NCBI GenBank assembly: GCA_016872195.1
Contig: VHAT01000003.1
Span: 47,036 to 111,035 of the forward strand
DNA length: 64,000 nucleotides
Reading direction: 5' to 3'
Source: Sphingomonadales bacterium
GTDB lineage: Bacteria; Bacteroidota; Bacteroidia; Chitinophagales; Chitinophagaceae
The position numbers were made by a program, and so were the translations under genes. Below, piece after piece: positions 30,350-38,376 of the stretch. The number at the start of each line of letters is the position of its first letter. The first letter of the stretch is position 1. The notes under the pieces are model-generated. The model was not told the DNA's origin. It did not search any database and was given only the letters and a program-made list of their open reading frames with translations.

Positions 30350-31102
30350 TCAGGCGCGGTTATGTTGGTGAACGGCCTCGCTGATCGATCCAATCAAGGC
30401 AGAATCTTTTTCGATGGCGTTACCCACTACCACCAGATCGGCTCCTGCGCGACAGGCCGCTGCGGCCTTCTCGGGATCAGTTATTCCTCCACCAACGATC
30501 AAGGGCACTTGAATATGCGCCGATACGACCTGTATCATTTCTTCACTAACCGCATGGCGAGCGCCGCTTCCGGCATCGAGGTAGATAAGCTTCATGCCAA
30601 GCATTTCGGCGGCCATGGCCGTACACTGTGCGATCTCTTTTTTATTGGAAGGGATCGGGCTGGCATTGCTGATATAAGATACAGTGGTGGGAGCGCCTCC
30701 GTCTATGACCATATACCCGGTAGACAGCACTTCTAAGCCGCTTTGCTTTACAAAGGGGGCCGAAAGTACATGCTGTCCGATCAGCAGTTCGGCATTTCGT
30801 CCTGATACGAGCGATAAATACAGCAGGGCATCGGCATGGCGGGTAACCTGTGAGGGGCTGCCCGGAAAAAGGATCACCGGAATATCGCTGTGTTTTTTGA
30901 GATAGAGTACCTGCTCCTCTAATTGATGCGAGACCACTAAACTTCCTCCTACCAACCAATAATCTACCTTGGCCTGGGTTCCCAGCGCGATCAGTTTGTC
31001 GAGGGTTTCTATAGGGGCCTTATCCGGATCGATCAGCACGGCAAAGGATTTTTGTCCTTTGTTTTTGCGCTCGGTCAGTTGGGTATAAAGTATAGTTTTC
31101 AT
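30350..31102 (-). CDS. Geranylgeranylglyceryl-phosphate (PcrB-like) synthase
   Basis: A TIM-barrel prenyltransferase that joins a polyprenyl diphosphate to glycerol 1-phosphate, forming an archaeal-type ether lipid precursor. 250 residues from the ATG at 31102 (MKTILYTQLTERKNKGQKSF); a TTG seven codons upstream is less likely. Motifs are AVLIDPDKAP, VDYWLVGGSLV, VILFPGSPSQV, IYLDAGSGARH, VPLIVGGGITDPEKA and ADLVVVGNAIE, the GGGPS/PcrB phosphate-binding set. Such genes occur in Bacteroidota. The prenyl chain used here is not predictable. It is divergent from nrdJ with about 300 bp between starts. Confidence 0.92.
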   Translation of the reverse strand: MKTILYTQLTERKNKGQKSFAVLIDPDKAPIETLDKLIALGTQAKVDYWLVGGSLVVSHQLEEQVLYLKKHSDIPVILFPGSPSQVTRHADALLYLSLVSGRNAELLIGQHVLSAPFVKQSGLEVLSTGYMVIDGGAPTTVSYISNASPIPSNKKEIAQCTAMAAEMLGMKLIYLDAGSGARHAVSEEMIQVVSAHIQVPLIVGGGITDPEKAAAACRAGADLVVVGNAIEKDSALIGSISEAVHQHNRA

Positions 31103-31402
31103 GGAGTGATCGGACTGCTGCAAAATTGCGGAAAATAGTTTGTATTGAGGGCGTCGTACTGACTAATACCTGTAATTGAAATTTCCAAAAAAATCTTTCA
31201 AAAATTAATCCAGAAGATGTGAAGAAATGCCCAAATCCACGACAGACAAGGGTTGTGGGCGTTTTAATGCGTATTTTCCACACGATGTGAATATTTGAGG
31301 GTTTGTTTTTTTTGGGTAAAAAAATATTTTCGTTCACGATCGGGTGCAAGCCAGGGTCGAAACCGAAACCAGGATCAAAACCCAATAAATTCTTTTTTCA
31401 GT
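31103..31402. promoter_or_regulatory. Long nrdJ leader/divergent promoter region with DnaA-box-like dyad
   Basis: A 300-bp gene-free stretch. TTTTCCACA at 31274-31282 fits the DnaA-box consensus TTWTNCACA. It is followed by CGATGTGAATAT, whose reverse strand ATATTCACA is one base off, giving a nearly symmetric dyad TTCCACA-CGA-TGTGAAT. A second GATGTGAA lies near 31216. No cobalamin riboswitch core was recognised. An A/T-rich stretch around 31305-31335 may hold the nrdJ promoter. Confidence 0.4.
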
Positions 31403-34400
31403 ATGCCCAGTAAAAAGTCAGCCGCCACCAAGGGCGGGTTGCAGTTTAGTCGCCGTTTTACACGAGATGATGTAAACGTGTTCGATCAGTTCGAATACGA
31501 TTATCGCACCTCGGTCATTCGTAATCCTACGGGAGAAGTGGTCTTTGAAATGACCAATGTAGAAGTGCCCAAGCAGTGGAGCCAGATCGCCACCGATATC
31601 TTGGCGCAGAAGTATTTTAGAAAGGCCGGTGTACCCCAAGCCGATGGCACCTCGGGTCGCGAAACCTCGGCCAAGCAAGTGGCTCATCGTATGGCCCATT
31701 GTTGGAGAGTATGGGGAGAGCGGTATGGTTATTTCGCCAGCACCGCCGATGCGCAGGTATTCTATGATGAGCTGGTTTATTCCATCCTCAATCAAATGTG
31801 CGTGCCCAATAGCCCGCAGTGGTTCAATACGGGTTTGTACGAGAGCTATGGTATTGCCGGTAAGCCCCAGGGTCACTATTACGTGGATCCTACCGACGGA
31901 CAACTCAAGAAGTCACAGAATGCATATGAGCGTCCTCAACCGCATGCCTGTTTTATTTTAAGCGTCGAAGACGACCTGGTCAATGAAGGGGGTATTATGG
32001 ACCTCTGGGTACGCGAAGCGCGCATCTTCAAATATGGCTCCGGAGTAGGAACCAACTATTCGAACTTGCGTGGTGAGGGCGAAAAATTAAGTGGTGGTGG
32101 CAGCAGCTCCGGATTGATGAGCTTTCTTAAGATCGGAGATCGTGCCGCGGGTGCCATCAAAAGTGGCGGTACAACTCGTCGTGCGGCCAAGATGGTCTGT
32201 CTTGACCTCGATCACCCCGAGATCGTACAGTTCATCAATTGGAAAGTAGAGGAGGAGAAAAAAGTGGCGGCCCTGATCGCAGCTGGATACCCCTCCGGCT
32301 ACGAGGACGAGGCGTATCGTACCGTTAGCGGACAAAACTCCAATAATTCCATTCGTATACCCAATGCCTTCTTTGAGAAATTAGAGAACAATGAAGATTG
32401 GGAATTGACCGCCCGCCAAGACGGACGTGTCATGAAAAAAGTTCCGGCCCGCGAACTTTGGAATCAGATCGCGTATGCGGCCTGGCGTTGTGCCGATCCG
32501 GGAACACAGTACAATACCACCATCAACGAGTGGCATACTTGTCCCGAGGGAGGTCCCATCCGTGCTTCGAATCCTTGTTCGGAGTACATGTTCCTCGACA
32601 ATACGGCTTGTAACCTGGCTTCTGCCAATCTGATGAAATTCTACGATACCGAGACCAATACATTCGATGTGGCGGGATACGAGTACAATACGCGCTTGTG
32701 GACCGTGGTGTTGGAGATCTCAGTATTGATGGCCCAGTTTCCCTCCAAAGAAGTAGCTCAACTCAGCTATGAATATCGCACGCTTGGATTGGGTTATGCT
32801 AATCTTGGTACGATGCTGATGGTAAGCGGTATTCCCTATGACAGCGAAGAGGCCCGCGCCATCGCCGGGGCTATCTCCGCTATCATGACGGGTATCTCTT
32901 ACAAGACGTCGGCCGAATTGGCAAGCGTGTTGGGACCTTTTGCCCGTTATCAAGAGAACAAGGAGCATATGATGCGTGTCATGCGCAATCATCGGCTGGC
33001 CGCTTACGATGCCGACGAATTTGAGGCTCTCAGCTTAAAGCCACAGGGTATCAAGGTTAAGTATTGTCCTGATTATTTGTTGAAAGCGGCCTGCAAGGCA
33101 TGGGATGATGCCGTAGAACTCGGAGAACAATATGGCTATCGTAATGCGCAGGCTACGGTAATCGCCCCCACGGGTACCATCGGTCTGGTAATGGATTGCG
33201 ATACCACAGGGGTAGAGCCCGATTTTGCCCTAGTAAAGTTCAAGAAACTTTCTGGTGGTGGTTATTTTAAGATCATCAATCAAAGCGTACCCGTAGCGCT
33301 CAAGAATCTTGGGTACAGCGAAAAAGAAACCGAAGCTATTATCAAATATGCGGTGGGTGCGGCTAGTTTTGCCGGTGCTCCCTTTATCAATCATCAAACC
33401 CTGAGCGAAAAAGGATTTATCGCTGACGAGATCAAACGTCTCGATGCGGCGGCCCTTACTGCCTTTGAGATCGGATTCGTATTCAATAAATACACGCTGG
33501 GCGAGGAATGTCTGCAGCGACTTGGTTTTGCTCCGGAGCAATACAATGATTTTGAGTGGAGTTTGCTCGAAGCCCTTGGCTTTACCGATGAACAAATCGA
33601 AGCGGCCAATGATTATGTCTGCGGTACGATGATGATCGAAGGCGCACCAGGTCTCAAAGAAGAACACCTGCCCGTTTTCGATTGTGCCAACAAGTGCGGT
33701 CAAAAAGGACAGCGCTATATTCATGCCCATGGTCATATTCGTATGATGGGAGCGACGCAACCCTTTATTAGCGGCGCTATTTCGAAGACCATCAATTTAC
33801 CTCATGAAGCCTCGATCGAGGAGATCGCTGATGCGTATTACTTAAGTTGGAAATTGGGTCTCAAGGCCAATGCGCTGTATCGCGATGGCTCTAAATTGTC
33901 TCAACCGCTCAGTAATAAAAGTGATAAGAAGAAAAAAACCGACGCTACCGAAACTACGGTTGCCGAAACGGTCGCTGATGCCGATTCTAACATCGTAGAC
34001 TTGGGTAAACTGACCGTAGAGGAGTTGCTCGATGAGGTACAAAAGCGTGTGCAGTCTTCTCCTGATACTAAGCTTAAGCGCCGTCTCGCCAAGATCGTAG
34101 AGCGTCGCACCTTGCCGGCCAAGCGTCGCGGCTTTACCCAAAAAGCCAAGATCAGCGGACAGGCTGTATTCCTTCGTACCGGCGAATATGCAGATGGTAC
34201 CTTAGGAGAGATCTTTGTGGATATGGCAAAAGAGGGCGCCACCATGCGCAGTATGATGAACTGTTTTGCCATTTCCGTTTCGATCGGATTGCAATATGGG
34301 GTCCCGCTCGAAGAGTTCGTCGATAAGTTTGCCTATACTCGTTTTGATCCCTCTGGATTTGTAGAGCATCCCAATATCAGAACTACCACGTCTATTGTAG

Positions 34401-34780
34401 ACTTTATCTTCCGTGTACTCGGTTATGAGTATCTCGGTCGCACCGACCTGGTGCATGTGCTGGATAAACCCGAGGTAATGAATACCGGTGCGGACGATTG
34501 GGATGAAGTGCCTTCTAACCCATTGGAGTATGCCAAGGATCCAGAGTTGTCCAGTATACGCATTACGCCGACGGCCGGAACCACACAACCTGTTAAGGCG
34601 GCGGCTCCCAAGGCCGTTCCCAAAGCAGAGAAAGTGGATAGCGCTCTCGAAGCCATGAATGCCGTGGCCAAGAATATGCAAAGCGATGCGCCTGCTTGTA
34701 ATGTGTGCGGCAATATTATGATGCGCAGCGGCGCTTGTTACAAGTGCAACAACTGTGGTAACCAGGGAGGTTGTGGTTGA
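31403..34780 (+). CDS. nrdJ: Adenosylcobalamin-dependent ribonucleoside-diphosphate reductase (class II)
   Basis: Makes deoxyribonucleotides using adenosylcobalamin to form the thiyl radical, so it works with or without oxygen. 1125 residues from the ATG at 31403; the frame's earlier start has no family support. Landmarks are NSPQWFNTGLYE, ACFILSVEDDLVNEG, GSGVGTNYSNLRG, NPCSEYMFLDNTACNLASANL, a PTGTIGLVMDCDTTGVEP glycine-rich loop, a TSCPD-type domain after residue 940 (GTLGEIFVDMAKEGATMRSMMNCFA), and a C-terminal zinc-ribbon-like Cys cluster (CNVCGNIM and CYKCNNCG). A linker at about 840-900 is rich in Lys, Thr and Ala. No NrdAB or NrdDG genes are in the window. Confidence 0.96.
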   Translation: MPSKKSAATKGGLQFSRRFTRDDVNVFDQFEYDYRTSVIRNPTGEVVFEMTNVEVPKQWSQIATDILAQKYFRKAGVPQADGTSGRETSAKQVAHRMAHCWRVWGERYGYFASTADAQVFYDELVYSILNQMCVPNSPQWFNTGLYESYGIAGKPQGHYYVDPTDGQLKKSQNAYERPQPHACFILSVEDDLVNEGGIMDLWVREARIFKYGSGVGTNYSNLRGEGEKLSGGGSSSGLMSFLKIGDRAAGAIKSGGTTRRAAKMVCLDLDHPEIVQFINWKVEEEKKVAALIAAGYPSGYEDEAYRTVSGQNSNNSIRIPNAFFEKLENNEDWELTARQDGRVMKKVPARELWNQIAYAAWRCADPGTQYNTTINEWHTCPEGGPIRASNPCSEYMFLDNTACNLASANLMKFYDTETNTFDVAGYEYNTRLWTVVLEISVLMAQFPSKEVAQLSYEYRTLGLGYANLGTMLMVSGIPYDSEEARAIAGAISAIMTGISYKTSAELASVLGPFARYQENKEHMMRVMRNHRLAAYDADEFEALSLKPQGIKVKYCPDYLLKAACKAWDDAVELGEQYGYRNAQATVIAPTGTIGLVMDCDTTGVEPDFALVKFKKLSGGGYFKIINQSVPVALKNLGYSEKETEAIIKYAVGAASFAGAPFINHQTLSEKGFIADEIKRLDAAALTAFEIGFVFNKYTLGEECLQRLGFAPEQYNDFEWSLLEALGFTDEQIEAANDYVCGTMMIEGAPGLKEEHLPVFDCANKCGQKGQRYIHAHGHIRMMGATQPFISGAISKTINLPHEASIEEIADAYYLSWKLGLKANALYRDGSKLSQPLSNKSDKKKKTDATETTVAETVADADSNIVDLGKLTVEELLDEVQKRVQSSPDTKLKRRLAKIVERRTLPAKRRGFTQKAKISGQAVFLRTGEYADGTLGEIFVDMAKEGATMRSMMNCFAISVSIGLQYGVPLEEFVDKFAYTRFDPSGFVEHPNIRTTTSIVDFIFRVLGYEYLGRTDLVHVLDKPEVMNTGADDWDEVPSNPLEYAKDPELSSIRITPTAGTTQPVKAAAPKAVPKAEKVDSALEAMNAVAKNMQSDAPACNVCGNIMMRSGACYKCNNCGNQGGCG

Positions 34781-34807
34781 TCAGTCCCTTGGTGCTTGAA
34801 TACATTG

Positions 34808-34840
34808 AATCCCGCCACTAGTTTGGCGGGATTTTTTTAT
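34808..34840 (+). terminator. Intrinsic terminator of nrdJ
   Basis: ATCCCGCC pairs with GGCGGGAT around an 8-nt loop, followed by a run of seven Ts. It lies 28 bp after the nrdJ stop. Confidence 0.85.
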
Positions 34841-34847
34841 AGTGTCT

Positions 34848-35042
34848 TCGGGTAAACTGCCGTTGGCTCAGCGTCTGATGAAAAACAGCTAAAAAGAAAA
34901 TGCTTCGCCTAACGCCGTTGAAAGCTCGCTCAAAAGAATTTCTAGTTGCTTGCCCTTCGCCGCCAACGGCGTTTTAACGGCTCAGCCTTCTCTTTTTTTA
35001 CGCTGTTTTTCAAGGCCTCTTCGCCAACGGCAGTTTACCCGA
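34848..35042. repeat. Left copy of a palindromic 195-bp repeat element
   Basis: Bounded by perfect 20-bp terminal inverted repeats: TCGGGTAAACTGCC at 34848 mirrors GGCAGTTTACCCGA ending at 35042. The internal dyads are AAAAACAGC (34881-34889) with GCTGTTTTT (35002-35010), and AACGCCGTTG (34911-34920) with CAACGGCGTT (34964-34973). The whole unit could fold as one long bulged hairpin in DNA or RNA. The core 34873-35024 recurs in inverted orientation at 35938-36088. A frame running through the element (from 34946) has no coding character. No transposase is present. Confidence 0.85.
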
Positions 35043-35083
35043 AAAAAGTAATCTTTAAAAAAGTCTACTCTTTATTAACTGCT

Positions 35084-35863
35084 ATGCGAATTATCATTGC
35101 CCTGCTATTTTTAGCCACCACCACGCTGCACGCACAGGTGGGGATAGGAATAACTAACCCAGATACTAAAGCTGCGCTGGATATCAGCTCCAACTCCAAG
35201 GGCTTGTTGATACCGAGAATGACTACCACACAGAGAGATGCTATTACCTCTCCCACCGAGGGGTTGATTATTTTTAATAGTACCTCTAAAAATATTGAGG
35301 TCTACAACTCCGGAACTACTTTCGGAGAAAGTATAATCACTGCAACTTCTAATGCAAAGGCAACCATAGGGTCCGCGTAATCGAATATAACGTCCTCTTT
35401 TACAACTGATAGCCGGGGAATGGCACAGTCGTTTCTGTCGGGAGGTGGGATGTTAAGCGCTATTAGTATCATCGTGGCCGGTACTCAAAGTCAGTCCACC
35501 TCCTCTTTATACGAGTTATCAATTTTTAGCGGTACTCCAAGTCCCACTTGTGGATATTCCGTAGCTACTACTGCTACTTGTGCATTTTCAGATTTTGGAG
35601 ACCCGCTTGCTACCGCTTTAGACTCCATCAAAAATGCCGGAGTAAATAAGCTTTTCTTTCATAAGCCGGTATATCTTACTGCAGGACAGATCTATACCTT
35701 TTCAATTACCCCTACTACAAATAACCAAAATTTTGATTGGAGAATCACCACTAGCTCATATGGTTCAGGTAATTCATTTGGTATTAATGGAAACATATCT
35801 GTTGTTGACGATGATTGTATATTTCAAACTCATTATCTGCCCCCTGGTTGGCGCGCCCTATAA
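35084..35863 (+). pseudogene. Secreted repeat-flanked protein interrupted by an in-frame TAA
   Basis: From the ATG at 35084 the frame codes a signal peptide (MRIIIALLFLATTTLHAQ) and a start like many Bacteroidota surface proteins (VGIGITNPDTKAALDISSNSKGLLIPRMTTTQRDAI). A TAA at 35378-35380 ends it after 98 residues. The same frame then stays open to the stop at 35861-35863 and reads as a natural continuation (SNITSSFTTDSRGMAQSF, then YELSIFSGTPSPTCGY and AGQIYTFSITPTTN). Without the TAA the product would be 259 residues. One substitution, such as CAA to TAA, would explain it. A sequencing error or a genuine decay event are both possible. It has its own terminator and is bracketed by inverted repeat elements. 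Confidence 0.75.
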
Positions 35864-35885
35864 AGTCTCAACTCTTTTCTCTAAG

Positions 35886-35916
35886 AATCCCGCCATCATC
35901 TGCGGGATTTTTTTTA
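35886..35916 (+). terminator. Intrinsic terminator of the interrupted secreted-protein gene
   Basis: AATCCCGC (35886-35893) pairs with GCGGGATT (35902-35909) and is followed by a T run to about 35915. Its stem is nearly the same as that of the nrdJ terminator. Confidence 0.8.
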
Positions 35917-35920
35917 TGGC

Positions 35921-36116
35921 TCGGCGGAATGCCTCCTGCGAAGAGGCCTTGAAAAACAGCGTAAAGAAAAGAGAATGCGGAGCCGTTAAAACGCCGTTGG
36001 CGGCGCATAAAGGAAAGTAGAAATTAGAGTAAGCTAGCTTCAACGGCGTTAGGCGAGCCGAACCATTTTTAGCTGTTTTTCATCAGACTCGCAGCAGGAG
36101 GTATCTGCCGAATAGA
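35921..36116. repeat. Right, inverted copy of the palindromic repeat element
   Basis: The reverse complement of 35938-36088 matches the left copy's core, including GTCTGATGAAAAACAGCT, CGCCTAACGCCGTTGAA, CGCCAACGGCGTTTTAACGG and CGCTGTTTTTCAAGGCC. The outer arms differ completely from the left copy (TCGGCGGAATGCCTCCTGCG versus, on the other end, CGCAGCAGGAGGTATCTGCCGA) but are again complementary to each other. The arm sequence has therefore changed while pairing was kept. Confidence 0.85.
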
Positions 36117-36154
36117 TATACTACAACACAGCAGGAGGCTTCCGGCGAATAGTA
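36092..36154 (+). repeat. Short direct repeat at the outer end of the right element
   Basis: CAGCAGGAGGTATCTGCCGAATAG (from 36092) and CAGCAGGAGGCTTCCGGCGAATAG (from 36129) share 20 of 24 bases. The second copy sits just outside the element, as if its arm had been duplicated. Confidence 0.6.
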
Positions 36155-36158
36155 GAAG

Positions 36159-36302
36159 TTAGTTCCCGAACAAACTCCCCACCGCCCTCTCTAGCATCGG
36201 AAACTTCTCGACCACATAATTCTTGATCGTCGTTACTGCTTGTTGGGCTTGTTCCTCGGTAAGACCCGCTTCGGTCTTTAACTTCTCGATCAATTCTTGC
36301 AT
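36159..36302 (-). CDS. 47-aa helical protein downstream of clpX, unknown
   Basis: A small gene on the clpX strand, 40 bp after its stop. The product is MQELIEKLKTEAGLTEEQAQ followed by QAVTTIKNYVVEKFP and MLERAVGSLFGN, 47 residues predicted as two amphipathic helices with a GLTEEQAQQA turn. The layout recalls other short helical proteins with an AGLTxxQA motif found in Bacteroidota. No function is known to me. The codon pattern is ordinary. It begins with ATG and ends at TAA next to the repeat-rich region. Confidence 0.65.
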   Translation of the reverse strand: MQELIEKLKTEAGLTEEQAQQAVTTIKNYVVEKFPMLERAVGSLFGN

Positions 36303-36342
36303 AGAAATGGGGTTGAGGGTCTAATAGCTTTTCGCAGTGTTG

Positions 36343-37587
36343 TTAGGCCACTTTCAGCAAACTCAGTTTGCTCTTGTTAAAATGCTGCTCGGCATAGGGT
36401 AGGTCCAAGATCAATTCTGTTGTGTCGGTAGAAGGCAACTCGTACATGGCATCGGTCAAAATGCTCTCACAGATACTGCGCAGTCCGCGCGCACCCAGTT
36501 TATACTCCAGGGCCTTGGCGACCATAAAGTCGAGTACATCATCTTGAATGGTCAGGGTTATTCCCTCCATTTCAAAAAGACGGGTATATTGTTTGATCAG
36601 CGCGTTGCGTGGTGTGGTCAAGATGGCGCGCAGGGTGGGAGCATCGAGCGGATCGAGATGGGTAACGACCGGTAATCGACCTAATAACTCAGGGATCAAA
36701 CCAAAGGACTTGAGGTCCGTGGCATTTACATAACTCAACAGGTTGCGAGTACGACGATCTTGCTCTTCTTTATCGACATTAAAGCCAATGGTATTGGTAT
36801 GCACCCGACGGGCAATGACACGATCGATGCCATCAAAAGCGCCGCCGCAGATAAAGAGGATATTCTGGGTATTGATCTTAATGAGTTTTTGTTCAGGATG
36901 CTTTCTGCCCCCTTGTGGTGGAACCAAAACGTCGGTGCCTTCAAGCAGTTTAAGCATACCTTGTTGCACGCCTTCTCCACTTACATCGCGGGTAATCGAG
37001 GGATTATCGCTCTTGCGGGCGATCTTGTCGATCTCATCAATATACACAATGCCGCGCTCGGCAGCAGTCACATCATAATTGCAGACTTGCAGCAAGCGAC
37101 TTAAGATGCTTTCTACATCTTCTCCTACATAGCCCGCCTCGGTAAAGACCGTTGCATCCACAATGGCAAAGGGCACATTGAGCATACGGGCGATACTTTT
37201 GGCCAGCAAGGTTTTTCCGGTACCTGTCTCACCCACCATGACGATATTGCTTTTCTCAATTTCAATATCGGTTTGGTTGGGTAGTTCGGTGCTGCGTTGT
37301 TGAAGTCTTTTGTAGTGATTATATACCGCCACGGACAGCACTTTCTTGGCCTCGTCCTGTCCGATCACATATTCATCCAAAAAGCGTTTGATCTCGGTTG
37401 GCTTTTTGACCGAGAGTTTGAAGTTGTTCTTGTTCTTATCTTCCTTAACGGTCAGCTCTTGGTCAATGATCTCGCGGGCGTGTTCGACACAGTTTTCGCA
37501 GATATGACCATCTTGCCCGGCAATCAGGATCTTGACCTCATCGCGGCTGCGACCACAAAAAGAGCAGTGAAGCGTATTCTTAGCCAT
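36343..37587 (-). CDS. clpX: ATP-dependent Clp protease ATPase subunit ClpX
   Basis: The AAA+ unfoldase that feeds substrates to ClpP. 414 residues. The N-terminal zinc-binding domain has Cys8, Cys11, Cys30 and Cys33 (CSFCGRS and ICENCVEH). The AAA+ core has Walker A GETGTGKT (119-126), YVGEDVES, the Walker B region [12 protein letters not shown] (about 182-192), sensor and arginine-finger segments, and the IGF-like loop for ClpP docking ([11 protein letters not shown]). It follows both clpP genes on the minus strand, but an intrinsic terminator stands in the 132-bp gap just before its start. Confidence 0.97.
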   Translation of the reverse strand: MAKNTLHCSFCGRSRDEVKILIAGQDGHICENCVEHAREIIDQELTVKEDKNKNNFKLSVKKPTEIKRFLDEYVIGQDEAKKVLSVAVYNHYKRLQQRSTELPNQTDIEIEKSNIVMVGETGTGKTLLAKSIARMLNVPFAIVDATVFTEAGYVGEDVESILSRLLQVCNYDVTAAERGIVYIDEIDKIARKSDNPSITRDVSGEGVQQGMLKLLEGTDVLVPPQGGRKHPEQKLIKINTQNILFICGGAFDGIDRVIARRVHTNTIGFNVDKEEQDRRTRNLLSYVNATDLKSFGLIPELLGRLPVVTHLDPLDAPTLRAILTTPRNALIKQYTRLFEMEGITLTIQDDVLDFMVAKALEYKLGARGLRSICESILTDAMYELPSTDTTELILDLPYAEQHFNKSKLSLLKVA

Positions 37588-37598
37588 TCTGTAAAATT

Positions 37599-37625
37599 AA
37601 AAAAACCGCTCCGAAAGGAACGGTT
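37599..37625 (-). terminator. Intrinsic terminator in the clpX leader
   Basis: Read on the minus strand, AACCGTTCC-TTTC-GGAGCGGTT (one mismatched pair) is followed by seven Ts. It ends about 12 nt before the clpX ATG, so clpX must either be transcribed by read-through or from a start inside the 10 to 130 bp region. Confidence 0.7.
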
Positions 37626-37719
37626 AATATTTTAACCAATTGAATATCAATTATTTATTTAGATTTTCTACCGACTTTTGCTTGCCCATTTTCCAGACCG
37701 CTACAGCCCGTTTACGCGG

Positions 37720-38367
37720 TTATAGCTTGTTCAATAGTTTATCGGCAATGCCATATTCAATGGCCTGTTTGGCATCCATCCAGTAGTCACGGTCAAAATC
37801 TTTCATGATCTGTTCTACGGTCTTTCCGCAGTTCTTGGCCAAAATGCCGGCACCGATCTCTTTGACACGTCGGGTCTGCTCGGCCTGGATCTCCAGATCG
37901 GTACTGACACCACGTATAAATCCCCCCAAAGAAGGTTGATGGATCATGACTTCGCCATGCGGAAAAATATACCGCTTGCCCTTGGCACCTCCACTGAGTA
38001 GAATGCTTCCCATCGAGGCCGCCAGCCCCATACAAATGGTACTTACGGGACTGCTGATCATCTGCATGGTGTCGTACATGACCATTCCGCTGGTGACCAC
38101 CCCGCCGGGGCTGTTGATATAGAATTTAATTTCTTGTCCTGGTTTATCGGCCTCCAACAGGAGCAGTTTGCTGACCACATCCTTCGCCGATTTGTCATCG
38201 ACTACGCCCCATAGGTACACCGCTCTTTTTTCGAAGAAATAGCGTTCCAGTTTTTTACTGAACATCCCCAGGTCCGATTTAGGTTGTTCTTCTTTTTCTT
38301 CTTCTTCCTCCATTTTCCAATCGGATCTATTGGTAAAATGGGTATTATCAAATGAGTGACGATTCAT
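37720..38367 (-). CDS. clpP: ATP-dependent Clp protease proteolytic subunit (copy nearer clpX)
   Basis: A serine protease subunit. 215 residues with a Glu/Lys-rich N-terminal extension (about 17-33, EEEEEKEEQ) that ordinary ClpP lacks. The catalytic triad is present: Ser118 in GLAASMGS, His143 in VMIHQPSLGG, and the acidic DFDRD motif at about 190-194. It has NSPGGVVTSG in the oxyanion strand. Two different ClpP subunits in one operon suggest mixed ClpP1P2 tetradecamers; which ring binds ClpX is not known. It starts 9 bp after the stop of the other clpP. Confidence 0.95.
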   Translation of the reverse strand: MNRHSFDNTHFTNRSDWKMEEEEEKEEQPKSDLGMFSKKLERYFFEKRAVYLWGVVDDKSAKDVVSKLLLLEADKPGQEIKFYINSPGGVVTSGMVMYDTMQMISSPVSTICMGLAASMGSILLSGGAKGKRYIFPHGEVMIHQPSLGGFIRGVSTDLEIQAEQTRRVKEIGAGILAKNCGKTVEQIMKDFDRDYWMDAKQAIEYGIADKLLNKL

Positions 38368-38376
38368 ATACGTAGT

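Noticed and set aside
31103..31402. Cobalamin riboswitch upstream of nrdJ
   Set aside because: No B12-box core or matching junction was recognised, although NrdJ genes often have one.
34946..35083. In-frame upstream extension of the interrupted secreted gene
   Set aside because: It crosses the palindromic repeat element. The signal peptide begins at 35084.
34848..36116. Integron attC sites bracketing a cassette
   Set aside because: attC sites lie in direct orientation in a cassette array next to an integrase, whereas these copies are inverted, share a long core and have no integrase nearby.
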